Shown here: piece after piece, positions 1 to 5,773 of the stretch
Numbering within the stretch: the stretch's first letter is position 1
Layout: every line of letters begins with the position of its first letter
NCBI GenBank assembly: GCA_937926845.1
Contig: CALBBS010000273.1
Span: 1-7,304 of the forward strand
Direction of reading: 5' to 3'
DNA: 7,304 bases
Origin: an uncultured Atopobium sp.
GTDB lineage: Bacteria; Actinomycetota; Coriobacteriia; Coriobacteriales; Atopobiaceae
Program-made: the position numbers and the translations under genes
Notes under the pieces: generated by a model
What the model was told of the DNA's origin: nothing
The model's input: only the letters and a program-made list of their open reading frames with translations
Database searches by the model: none

Positions 1-199
1 CTTCAGCCAGCAGTAAGTCTAGCTCACAGAAGAGTTCAACACGAGCAGCAAATCGGCCGCCTGGCTTTCGAGCGCCCTTGGCAACAGCTCGACGTTCTTC
101 TCCCGAATCGGAGAGCATGGTTAAAATGAGGTCTTGCTCAGCGAGTTTTGTTCTATCAAGCACAATTGCTTTAAGACGCGCGCTCTTTCTACCAGGCAC
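1..199 (-). CDS. recO: DNA repair protein RecO, N-terminal 66 residues (3' part outside window)
   Basis: RecO is a recombination mediator that helps load RecA onto SSB-coated single strands in the RecF pathway and anneals complementary strands. Only the N-terminal OB-fold part is visible. The protein reads MPGRKSARLKAIVLDR and continues through LILTMLSDSGEERRAVAKGA and RKPGGRFAARVELF, the typical RecO N-terminus (a strand ending IVL, then LAEQDLILT, then a VAKGARKP..R......E.F element). I chose the GTG at 199-197 because a TGA lies in frame just upstream and a GAGGA Shine-Dalgarno (206-210) sits 6 nt before the GTG, inside the last codons of era. The gap to the era stop is 2 nt, so translation is probably coupled to era. 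The gene runs off the left edge, so the C-terminal helical domain and any zinc site cannot be judged. Confidence 0.9.
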   Translation of the reverse strand, partial: MPGRKSARLKAIVLDRTKLAEQDLILTMLSDSGEERRAVAKGARKPGGRFAARVELFCELDLLLAE

Positions 200-201
200 A
201 A

Positions 202-1140
202 CTAGTCCTCAGTTGAGTAACCCAGGCGCTTAATCTCGTTGGCATCACGTCTCCAGAGAGGTTGAACGCGAACCTGCAGGTCAAGGTAAACCTTGCGACC
301 AAACAATTTCTCCAGATCTTTTCTAGCCTCAACGCCAACGCGTTTGATCATGGAGCCGCCCTGGCCAACTACGATGCCCTTTTGTCCTTCTCGCTCAACC
401 AAAATAGTGGCAGAAATAGAGAGGTGACCATCTGTTGCAACCTCGTAAGAATCACAAACAACGGCAACGGAATGGGGAACTTCCTGACGAAGGTTCAGCA
501 AAAGCTTCTCGCGGACAAACTCTGCTACCAGGTCTTCTGGCAATGCGTCAGTCTCCATATCCTCTGGGAACCACATAGGACCCTCAGGAAGATGCTCTGA
601 CACAAGAGAGATAAATGCCTGAATATTGAAGTCTTCTGGAGCAGAAACAACAAGCACGTCATCAAAATGTGCAAGAGCTTGTGCAGCCTCAAGCTGTTCT
701 GCTACTTGCTCTGGAGTTGCAATGTCAGCCTTGGTAATAACCAGAAGCTTAAAGGCGGCATGCGCCTGCTCAACATGATTGGCAACCCATTCATCTCCAC
801 GACCAACAGGCTTAGTAGCGTCAATCAAAAAAGCAATGACATCAGCGTCATTAAGCTCGCCAAGCGCTGCCTTGTTGAGTTCTTTTCCAAGAGCGTCTTT
901 GGGCTTGTGGAGGCCTGGAGTGTCTACAATGACCAGCTGGGAGTTTTCTCCGTTTACCACTGCCCTAAAGCGACGTCGTGTTGTCTGGGCAACAGGGCTT
1001 GCAATGGCTACCTTCTGGCCCATACATGCGTTTAACAGCGTGGACTTACCAACACTAGGGCGACCAACTAAAGCAACAAAGCCGCTCCTAAATGGAGTGG
1101 TCTCAGATGTAGTGTTTTCAGAAACTGAATTGGTAGTCAT
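202..1140 (-). CDS. era: GTPase Era, ribosome assembly factor
   Basis: Era is a GTPase that binds the 3' end of 16S rRNA and acts in 30S maturation at the cytoplasmic ribosome or inner membrane face. The 312 residues have an N-terminal GTPase domain and a C-terminal KH RNA-binding domain. Visible motifs: G1 GRPSVGKS (26-33), G2 region QTTRRR (52-57), G3 DTPG (73-76), G4 TKAD (136-139), G5 SA (166-167), and the KH GxxG loop GQGG (259-262) followed by IKRVG. G4 has Thr where most Era proteins have Asn; to my recollection actinobacterial Era proteins commonly have TKxD, so this is probably lineage-typical. About 16 Ser/Thr-rich residues precede the G domain. The ATG start has a GGAGG (1145-1149) 4 nt upstream. 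The gene lies 12 nt after dgkA and 2 nt before recO. ybeY and phoH nearby fit a shared role in rRNA maturation. Confidence 0.97.
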   Translation of the reverse strand: MTTNSVSENTTSETTPFRSGFVALVGRPSVGKSTLLNACMGQKVAIASPVAQTTRRRFRAVVNGENSQLVIVDTPGLHKPKDALGKELNKAALGELNDADVIAFLIDATKPVGRGDEWVANHVEQAHAAFKLLVITKADIATPEQVAEQLEAAQALAHFDDVLVVSAPEDFNIQAFISLVSEHLPEGPMWFPEDMETDALPEDLVAEFVREKLLLNLRQEVPHSVAVVCDSYEVATDGHLSISATILVEREGQKGIVVGQGGSMIKRVGVEARKDLEKLFGRKVYLDLQVRVQPLWRRDANEIKRLGYSTED

Positions 1141-1144
1141 GTAT

Positions 1145-1149
1145 CCTCC
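1145..1149 (-). promoter_or_regulatory. Shine-Dalgarno of era
   Basis: GGAGG on the minus strand, 4 nt before the ATG of era, lies in the 12-nt gap after the dgkA stop. It is the clearest ribosome binding site in the window and supports the ATG start at 1140. Confidence 0.75.
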
Positions 1150-1152
1150 AAC

Positions 1153-1530
1153 TTACCAATGAAAAATCGCACGCGAGAAGATCAAGAGCCCTATAAGGGC
1201 TGCGGTAATACTAATGCAGCACGATGCAGCTGCCGCAATATCTTTAGCTTTACCAGCCATGGGGTGAAACTCTGGAGAAACCAGATCTACCACGGTTTCT
1301 ATTGCTGTATTGAGAAGTTCTGTGGTTAAAACCAAACCAATACAAGCAAGAACAAGTGCCCAGCTCAGCGCATCTAAGCCGACAAACAATCCCACAAGCA
1401 CGGTCACTACAGCAGCAACTGCCATACGACGCAAGTTTGCTTCCTGAGCAAATGCTTGGCGAGCGCCCTGTAGTGCAAAGAGAAGGCCGCGCTTAAAGCT
1501 TGGATGTCTGCCCTTAGATCCCGGAATCAT
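1153..1530 (-). CDS. dgkA: DgkA-family membrane lipid kinase (diacylglycerol or undecaprenol kinase)
   Basis: This small integral membrane kinase phosphorylates diacylglycerol or, in Gram-positive members, undecaprenol, feeding the lipid carrier pool for cell-wall synthesis. It has 125 residues, the usual family size. A basic amphipathic N-terminus (5-35, SFKRGLLFALQGARQAF) precedes three hydrophobic segments at about 37-52, 54-72 and 98-118. The family signature runs from E71 to D82 (ELLNTAIETVVD), followed by GKAKDIAAAA (93-102); these carry the catalytic and Mg-ATP-binding acidic residues known for the family. Its ATG overlaps the ybeY TAA by 1 nt (TAATG), so it probably relies on translational coupling; a GAGGGG stretch lies upstream in the ybeY coding sequence. 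The Firmicutes-type position between ybeY and era, and the Gram-positive sequence style, favour undecaprenol kinase, but substrate cannot be decided from sequence. Confidence 0.93.
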   Translation of the reverse strand: MIPGSKGRHPSFKRGLLFALQGARQAFAQEANLRRMAVAAVVTVLVGLFVGLDALSWALVLACIGLVLTTELLNTAIETVVDLVSPEFHPMAGKAKDIAAAASCCISITAALIGLLIFSRAIFHW

Positions 1531-2039
1531 TACTCGTCAATCCCCTCACGGTGGCGAGTCAATACAACTGGCTCAATAGTCCTATCCGTTGAAAGCAGAG
1601 CAACAAGAGCGTCTTCACGAGCCTCCATAACTTCTGCCTCATCATCTTCAATATGGTCATATCCAAGCAGGTGAAGCATGGCATGAACAAGCATAAGCCT
1701 AAACTCATCTGCCTCTGTAGTGCCATATTCTTTTGCCTGGCGAGCAATAAAATGGGGAGCCAGAATAATATCGCCCAACTCACACATCTCACCAGGAGCC
1801 AAATCTGAATCATCAGGGCGTTCTACCTCAAGTGAGATAACGTCAGTGGGCGCATTTTTTTCTCGCCACTCAAAGTTTACCTGCTGAATCTCTGCATCGC
1901 TAACAATAGAAATGGAGACCGTGCAGGGGCGCTCAACGCCCTCTTCAGAAAGTACCAGATTGCAATCGGCTTCAATCTCTTCCACAGAAATTGGCGACTC
2001 GACGCCCTCTTCGATCACAATGTCGTACTCGTTAACCAC
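1530..2039 (-). CDS. ybeY: Endoribonuclease YbeY, 16S rRNA maturation factor
   Basis: YbeY is a zinc-dependent single-strand endoribonuclease needed for 16S rRNA 3'-end maturation and late ribosome quality control in the cytoplasm. The 169-residue protein has the defining motif HAMLHLLGYDH, with H119, H123 and H129 as zinc ligands. Alanine replaces the usual glycine after the first histidine. The upstream conserved block is present as R59 and N62-APTDVIS (62-69), although the common SFP ending reads SLE. LGDIILAP (88-95) is another family block. The N-terminal third is rich in Glu and Asp. The start is GTG (2039-2037), 1 nt after the phoH stop, with GGGGAG inside the last phoH codons as ribosome binding site. 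The phoH-ybeY pair is widely conserved and the two products are thought to act together; era lies downstream. Confidence 0.96.
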   Translation of the reverse strand: MVNEYDIVIEEGVESPISVEEIEADCNLVLSEEGVERPCTVSISIVSDAEIQQVNFEWREKNAPTDVISLEVERPDDSDLAPGEMCELGDIILAPHFIARQAKEYGTTEADEFRLMLVHAMLHLLGYDHIEDDEAEVMEAREDALVALLSTDRTIEPVVLTRHREGIDE

Positions 2040-2040
2040 G

Positions 2041-3000
2041 TTACTCCCCTAGCTGTTTTTTCTCATACGCAGTGTATGCATCAACTATCTTACCAACCAA
2101 CGTGTGGCGAACAATATCATTTCTATCTAAATCAACAAAAGCAACGTCTTCAAGGTTGCCAAGCACCTGTCGAGCAACATCCAAACCACTTCTGCCCACA
2201 AGGTCTCGCTGTGTTGCATCGCCCGTAATTACAAACTTTGACGAGAAACCCAGGCGAGTCAGAAACATCTTCATCTGCTCAGGAGTGGTGTTTTGAGCCT
2301 CATCCAAAATGACAAACGCATCGTTCATAGTGCGGCCGCGCATAAATGCAAGTGGCGCAATCTCAACAATCCCCTGTTCAATGAGGTTATTTGCGTACTC
2401 CATGGAAGTCATATCAAAAAGCGCATCGTAGAGCGGCCTAATGTAGGGATCCAGCTTTTCTTGAAGTGTGCCTGGAAGAAAGCCGAGAGACTCTCCTGCT
2501 TCTACAACAGGTCTTACCAGCACAATTCTGCTAATTTGTTGAGAAGTTAAGGCGGCAAGTGCCATAGCAACTGCAAGATACGTTTTACCTGTTCCTGCAG
2601 GACCAATACCAAACGTAATGGAATTGTTTGCTATTGCCTTGGTATAAGCAATTTGACCTTGTGTTTTAGGTTGAATTGCTTTGCCCTTATGCGTCACAAA
2701 GAGTGTACGTGTTCCCGTCTGCTCTAAGCTGGCGTTTCTTTTTGTACTATCAAGCAGGAGCTTTACGTCTTCAAGCGTGGGCCTAGATCCTGATTCGACC
2801 ATTTGAATCAGGTGAGAAAAAATGAGCGTTAATTGTTCAATTTCTTGAGAAGTTCCCGACAAAAAGATGGCTTTACCTCTGACTGAAATAAGAGCCGCAC
2901 ATGACGCTTCAATTTCTCTGAGCAAACTATCAGCAGGACCTGTCAGATACAGAGGATCCACTGAATCAGGAATAGTTAAGCGAATCTGTGTTGGCTCCAT
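2041..3000 (-). CDS. phoH: PhoH-like ATPase (YbeZ type)
   Basis: This is a cytoplasmic P-loop ATPase of the PhoH/YbeZ family, related to superfamily I helicases and genetically tied to YbeY and RNA metabolism. The 319 residues have a poorly conserved N-terminal part (1-105) with a KH-like character, then the ATPase domain. Motifs: Walker A GPAGTGKT (133-140), LVRPVVEAGE (161-170), LGFLPGTLQEKLDPY (172-186), Walker B VILDEAQN (230-237), and the sensor-like TGDATQRDL (259-267). Length is normal for the family. It lies 11 nt after mtaB and 1 nt before ybeY. The putative Shine-Dalgarno (GGGGGAG) is unusually close to the ATG, only 1 nt away. No better start was found in frame: the upstream TAA of mtaB is also in this frame, and the residues from position 4 on (TQIRLTIPDSVDP) match the usual family N-terminus. 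Confidence 0.95.
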   Translation of the reverse strand: MEPTQIRLTIPDSVDPLYLTGPADSLLREIEASCAALISVRGKAIFLSGTSQEIEQLTLIFSHLIQMVESGSRPTLEDVKLLLDSTKRNASLEQTGTRTLFVTHKGKAIQPKTQGQIAYTKAIANNSITFGIGPAGTGKTYLAVAMALAALTSQQISRIVLVRPVVEAGESLGFLPGTLQEKLDPYIRPLYDALFDMTSMEYANNLIEQGIVEIAPLAFMRGRTMNDAFVILDEAQNTTPEQMKMFLTRLGFSSKFVITGDATQRDLVGRSGLDVARQVLGNLEDVAFVDLDRNDIVRHTLVGKIVDAYTAYEKKQLGE

Positions 3001-3001
3001 G

Positions 3002-3008
3002 CTCCCCC
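3002..3008 (-). promoter_or_regulatory. Unusually close Shine-Dalgarno-like purine run before phoH
   Basis: The minus strand reads GGGGGAGC directly before the phoH ATG, leaving 1 nt between the GGAG core and the start codon instead of the usual 5-9. It may work poorly, in which case phoH would depend on ribosomes finishing mtaB 11 nt upstream. An alternative start cannot be ruled out. Confidence 0.45.
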
Positions 3009-3011
3009 AAT

Positions 3012-4283
3012 TTACAAACGAGTAGCTTTTAGCGTTCCATTAGGTAAAACTTCATCAAAGCGCATAGCGATAAGTTCATCAAGTTCAATAGTAGGATCAA
3101 CCTGGACATCAAAAAGACCGCCAGAAATTCCCCTACCAGGATACTGTACCACCACATTATCGCAGGTACCAACAAGCTTCTTAGCAGCATCAAAGCGCAT
3201 AGCATTACCCAGATCACGCATTTTCTTTGCGCGCTCAGCCATCACTTTTGGATCTACCTGATTTGGGGCAGTTGCCGCAGGTGTTCCAGGTCGCTTGGAA
3301 TACCTAAATACATGCATCTTTGAAAAGCCCATCTGACGACAAAACTCATACGACTCATCAAATTCTTTATCAGTTTCTCCAGGAAAACCAACGATAAGAT
3401 CTGTTCCCAAAGCAATGGTTGGCAGTACCAAACGTGCTTCCTCAACAGCCTTGCGATAAAGCTCTGTCCTATACACCCTGCCCATACGAGCAAGCGTAGC
3501 GTCACATCCGGACTGAAGACAGATGTGCAAGAAAGGTGCAATTCTTCCATTGGAGGCAGCAATTACCTCTACCAAACGAGTATTTACATCTGGTGGCTCA
3601 AGAGAAGAAAGCCTCAAGCGGCCAACCTCGGTTTTTTCAAGCACATACTCGAGAAGATCAGGAAGACGTAGAATTCTTCCACCTTCATCCTCAAGTTGAG
3701 CCTTATAGCTGCCAAGGTTGATTCCCGTAAGAACAACCTCTTGAGCTCCTCTGCTCATAGCATCTTTTACCTGCAAAACAACTTCACGAGGATCAAGGGA
3801 CTTACCTGCGCCACGTGCTTTCCACACAATGCAGAAGGTGCACCGATTATCGCAACCATCTTGAATTTTGATGCCAGGGCGCGTACGGCCTGTTGGAGTT
3901 GGCTTGGAGATGACAAGTCCATCGTCGCTTACGGATTCTGGTGCAAAACCTAGCTCTTCAAGAACCCTATCTGCAACTTTGTCCTTCTCGGCTTCTACAA
4001 CAACGTTAGGAGCAAGCGAGGCAAGTTCATCAGCAAAAAGACTTGCAACACAACCCGTTGCTACTACAAGAGGGGCTCCTGGCATAAGCGCTGCTTTACG
4101 CACAGCTTTTCTCGTCTTAGCTTCTGCTTCTGCGGTGACAGCACAGGTGTTGATAACAATTGCCTGAGCTTCATCTTCTTCAACAATGCGACATCCCATG
4201 CGGAGCAAAGAATCCGCCATTAAATCAAGCTCAACGCGATTTACCCTACATCCAAGATTTATGAGCGCAATACCATGAGCCAT
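3012..4283 (-). CDS. mtaB: MiaB-like tRNA methylthiotransferase, MtaB type (tRNA t6A37)
   Basis: MtaB is a radical-SAM, double iron-sulfur enzyme that converts t6A37 to ms2t6A37 in ANN-decoding tRNAs. The 423 residues contain the N-terminal UPF0004 domain with its three cluster cysteines C12 (LGCRVN), C47 (NTCAVT) and C78 (ATGCVAS). The radical SAM motif is C144-x3-C148-x2-C151. Further family blocks are VLTGINLGSY (184-193), LRLSSLEP (223-230), ICLQSGCDATLARM (254-267), GTDLIVGFPGET (293-304) and VFRYSKRPGTPAA (325-337). LGCRVN near the N-terminus and SLEP favour MtaB over MiaB or RimO. The C-terminal TRAM-like region (about 370-423) is present but divergent. The ATG overlaps the dnaJ stop by 1 nt (TAATG), with GAGG inside the end of dnaJ as ribosome binding site. 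The dnaJ-mtaB adjacency resembles the Firmicutes order, except that prmA and rsmE, often between them, are absent. Confidence 0.93.
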   Translation of the reverse strand: MAHGIALINLGCRVNRVELDLMADSLLRMGCRIVEEDEAQAIVINTCAVTAEAEAKTRKAVRKAALMPGAPLVVATGCVASLFADELASLAPNVVVEAEKDKVADRVLEELGFAPESVSDDGLVISKPTPTGRTRPGIKIQDGCDNRCTFCIVWKARGAGKSLDPREVVLQVKDAMSRGAQEVVLTGINLGSYKAQLEDEGGRILRLPDLLEYVLEKTEVGRLRLSSLEPPDVNTRLVEVIAASNGRIAPFLHICLQSGCDATLARMGRVYRTELYRKAVEEARLVLPTIALGTDLIVGFPGETDKEFDESYEFCRQMGFSKMHVFRYSKRPGTPAATAPNQVDPKVMAERAKKMRDLGNAMRFDAAKKLVGTCDNVVVQYPGRGISGGLFDVQVDPTIELDELIAMRFDEVLPNGTLKATRL

Positions 4284-5476
4284 TAGCGCCTCTTCTTGGA
4301 AGTCTTTTTTGCGTTCTTATTTTTGTGATCTGAAGAATCTCTGCCTTCAGATTGAGTGGCGTGTGACTCATCTTGAGCGTCTTGAACACTACTTTGTTTA
4401 CGCTCATTAATAAGTGAGGTAAGTGTATCTAACTGATCTTTGGTCAGTCCTGTTGAAGTCTCAATGTGAACCAGAACGTAAAGGTTCCCACGAGCCTTAG
4501 TATGCAAACGAGGCATGCCTTTACCAGCCACGCTTAGCTGCTGGCCATACTTACAACCTGCAGGTATAGAAATCTCAATAGTTTCATCTTTGATAATGCC
4601 GTCAATGGTAACGGTAGTACCAACAATTGCCTCAAGAGAATCTACACTAACTGAAGTAAAGAGATCGTCTCCCCTGCGCTCAAAGTCTTTATGCTGGGAA
4701 ACCTCAATAGTTACGATGAGGTCACCAGAGGCATCACCCCTGACACCAGCCTCGCCCTTGCCGGTAATAGAAATTGACTGGCCAGAATGAACGCCTGCAG
4801 GAATTTCAACAGAAACACGCTCATGGTCAGGAGTTCTTCCTTGGCCACCACAGGTCTCACAAGCATGTTCTACTTTTTTGCCTGTTCCTTGGCACTCTGG
4901 ACATACTGTCTGAGACTGCATCTGACCAAAGACGGTATTTTGAACCTGAACTACCGTGCCCGTACCGTGACAACGTGGACAGTCTTCAATTTTTCCACCC
5001 TCACCAAGGCCGGTGCCATTACAGTCATCACAGGTAGAAAGTCTGTTATACGAGATAGTTTTTGTGACACCCGCAGCAGCCTCTTCCAAAGTGATAGAGA
5101 GTCTAATTCCCATATCACTACCACGAGTACGCTGAGCAGCGCTGCGACCACCATGGCCGCCGCCAAAGAAGGAGTCAAAGATATCTCCAAAGCCGCCAAA
5201 ACCACCGCCAAAGATATCTGACATATCCACATAGCCGCCACCAAAACCGGATGGACCATTAGGGTCTCCATAACGGTCATAGTTGGCACGCTTTTGCTCA
5301 TCTGAAAGCACAGAATAAGCTTCATTTACCTCTTTAAACTTCTCTTCTGCATGAGGATCATCAGAAACATCAGGGTGCAGCTTTCTTGCCAGCTTTAGAA
5401 AAGCTCGCTTGATTGTTTTTTGGTCTGCATCACGAGCAACACCTAAGAGCTCGTAGAAGTCTTTCTTCTCTGCCAC
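4283..5476 (-). CDS. dnaJ: Chaperone protein DnaJ (class A Hsp40)
   Basis: DnaJ is the cytoplasmic co-chaperone that delivers unfolded proteins to DnaK and stimulates its ATPase. The 397 residues show the full class A layout: J-domain (6-70) with HPD at 34-36; G/F-rich linker (72-110) with a DIFGGGFGGFGDIF repeat; zinc region with four CxxCxGxG motifs starting at C149, C166, C192 and C206; CTD-I and CTD-II (about 215-345), including VEIPAGVHSGQ and ISIPAGCKYGQ; and a long polar tail ending in a basic cluster (385-397, 8 of 13 Lys/Arg). The start is GTG (5476-5474), with GGGGAGAG 9 nt upstream in the 33-nt gap after the preceding J-protein. No dnaK, grpE or hrcA is in view. The tail is longer and more basic than in many DnaJ proteins, and contains a slippery-looking A_AAA_AAG near its end. 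Confidence 0.97.
   Translation of the reverse strand: MAEKKDFYELLGVARDADQKTIKRAFLKLARKLHPDVSDDPHAEEKFKEVNEAYSVLSDEQKRANYDRYGDPNGPSGFGGGYVDMSDIFGGGFGGFGDIFDSFFGGGHGGRSAAQRTRGSDMGIRLSITLEEAAAGVTKTISYNRLSTCDDCNGTGLGEGGKIEDCPRCHGTGTVVQVQNTVFGQMQSQTVCPECQGTGKKVEHACETCGGQGRTPDHERVSVEIPAGVHSGQSISITGKGEAGVRGDASGDLIVTIEVSQHKDFERRGDDLFTSVSVDSLEAIVGTTVTIDGIIKDETIEISIPAGCKYGQQLSVAGKGMPRLHTKARGNLYVLVHIETSTGLTKDQLDTLTSLINERKQSSVQDAQDESHATQSEGRDSSDHKNKNAKKTSKKRR
4304..4310 (-). other. In-frame A_AAA_AAG heptamer near end of dnaJ (possible -1 slip site)
   Basis: Codons GCA AAA AAG of dnaJ form the canonical X_XXY_YYZ heptamer used by dnaX-type -1 frameshifting. The dnaJ stop follows 18 nt later. In the -1 frame there is no stop before the mtaB ATG, which is itself in that frame because of the TAATG overlap, so a slip would give a DnaJ-MtaB fusion. 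A purine run AAGAAGAGG follows the heptamer. The sequence relation is direct; that it works is a guess, since lysine-rich tails produce such runs by chance. Confidence 0.2.
5176..5219 (-). repeat. Short imperfect direct repeat in the G/F linker of dnaJ
   Basis: The 11-bp unit caaagatatct (plus strand) occurs at 5176-5186 and again at 5209-5219, 33 bp (11 codons) apart. It encodes the two DIF elements flanking GGGFGGFG. It is a coding low-complexity repeat normal for DnaJ G/F regions, though it could expand or contract by slippage. Confidence 0.7.
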
Positions 5477-5509
5477 GCTTACTAACTCTCCCCTTGTAAA
5501 ACCTAAAAC

Positions 5510-5773
5510 TTAAATTCCCATATAGCCGACATGGCCTAATCCGGCCGTACAAGCATACAAAGTCATAATAATAATTGAGTAGAAGGCACCGTTGATAATT
5601 CCCGAAACAAAGGCATTTGCAAAACTTCTCCACCAGCCAGCGTTCATCTTTACGCCATCTGCAAGAACGTTTCTTATGCCAAATATCAAAAGCGGAATCA
5701 ACACAATGGCAAATAATGGTGAGCGTAAATTAAGTGCCACAAACACAAAAAGCATTGCAGTTATACCTGTGAT
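5510..5773 (-). other. C-terminal hydrophobic module replacing CTD-II of the first J-protein
   Basis: Residues 282-368 hold ITGITAMLFVFVALNL, then SPLFAIVLIPLLIFGI, a charged loop with ADGVKMNAGWWRSF, and a last segment with SGIINGAFYSIIIMTLYA. The first two are separated only by Arg-Ser or so, suggesting a tight hairpin. I do not recognise this module as a named domain. Confidence 0.75.

Noticed and set aside
835..845. T_TTT_TTG-like heptamer inside era (minus strand)
   Set aside because: The phase is right, but the -1 frame reads GAT TGA and stops at once in the middle of the G domain, giving only a useless fragment; the amino acids are those expected for the family.
779..1162. 127-residue plus-strand open frame opposite era
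   Set aside because: It is antisense to the era GTPase motifs, with no family resemblance and no upstream signals.
1850..1862. Run of seven A in ybeY (A_AAA_AAT)
   Set aside because: A -1 shift meets TGA after three codons; the run encodes Lys-Asn before the conserved PTDVIS block and looks incidental.
2041..2070. A-rich run at the end of phoH (GAG AAA AAA CAG) as a slip site
   Set aside because: The phase does not match X_XXY_YYZ, and the stop follows shortly with a normal ybeY start.
4787..5221. 144-residue plus-strand open frame opposite dnaJ
   Set aside because: It lies wholly within the conserved zinc and G/F regions of dnaJ on the other strand; the Ser/Thr/Ala-rich product is what an antisense reading of Gly/Phe codons gives.
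5477..5509. 33-nt gap between the two dnaJ-like genes as a promoter or terminator
   Set aside because: It holds only the GGGGAGAG ribosome binding site and a T-rich stretch with no hairpin or paired -35/-10 elements.
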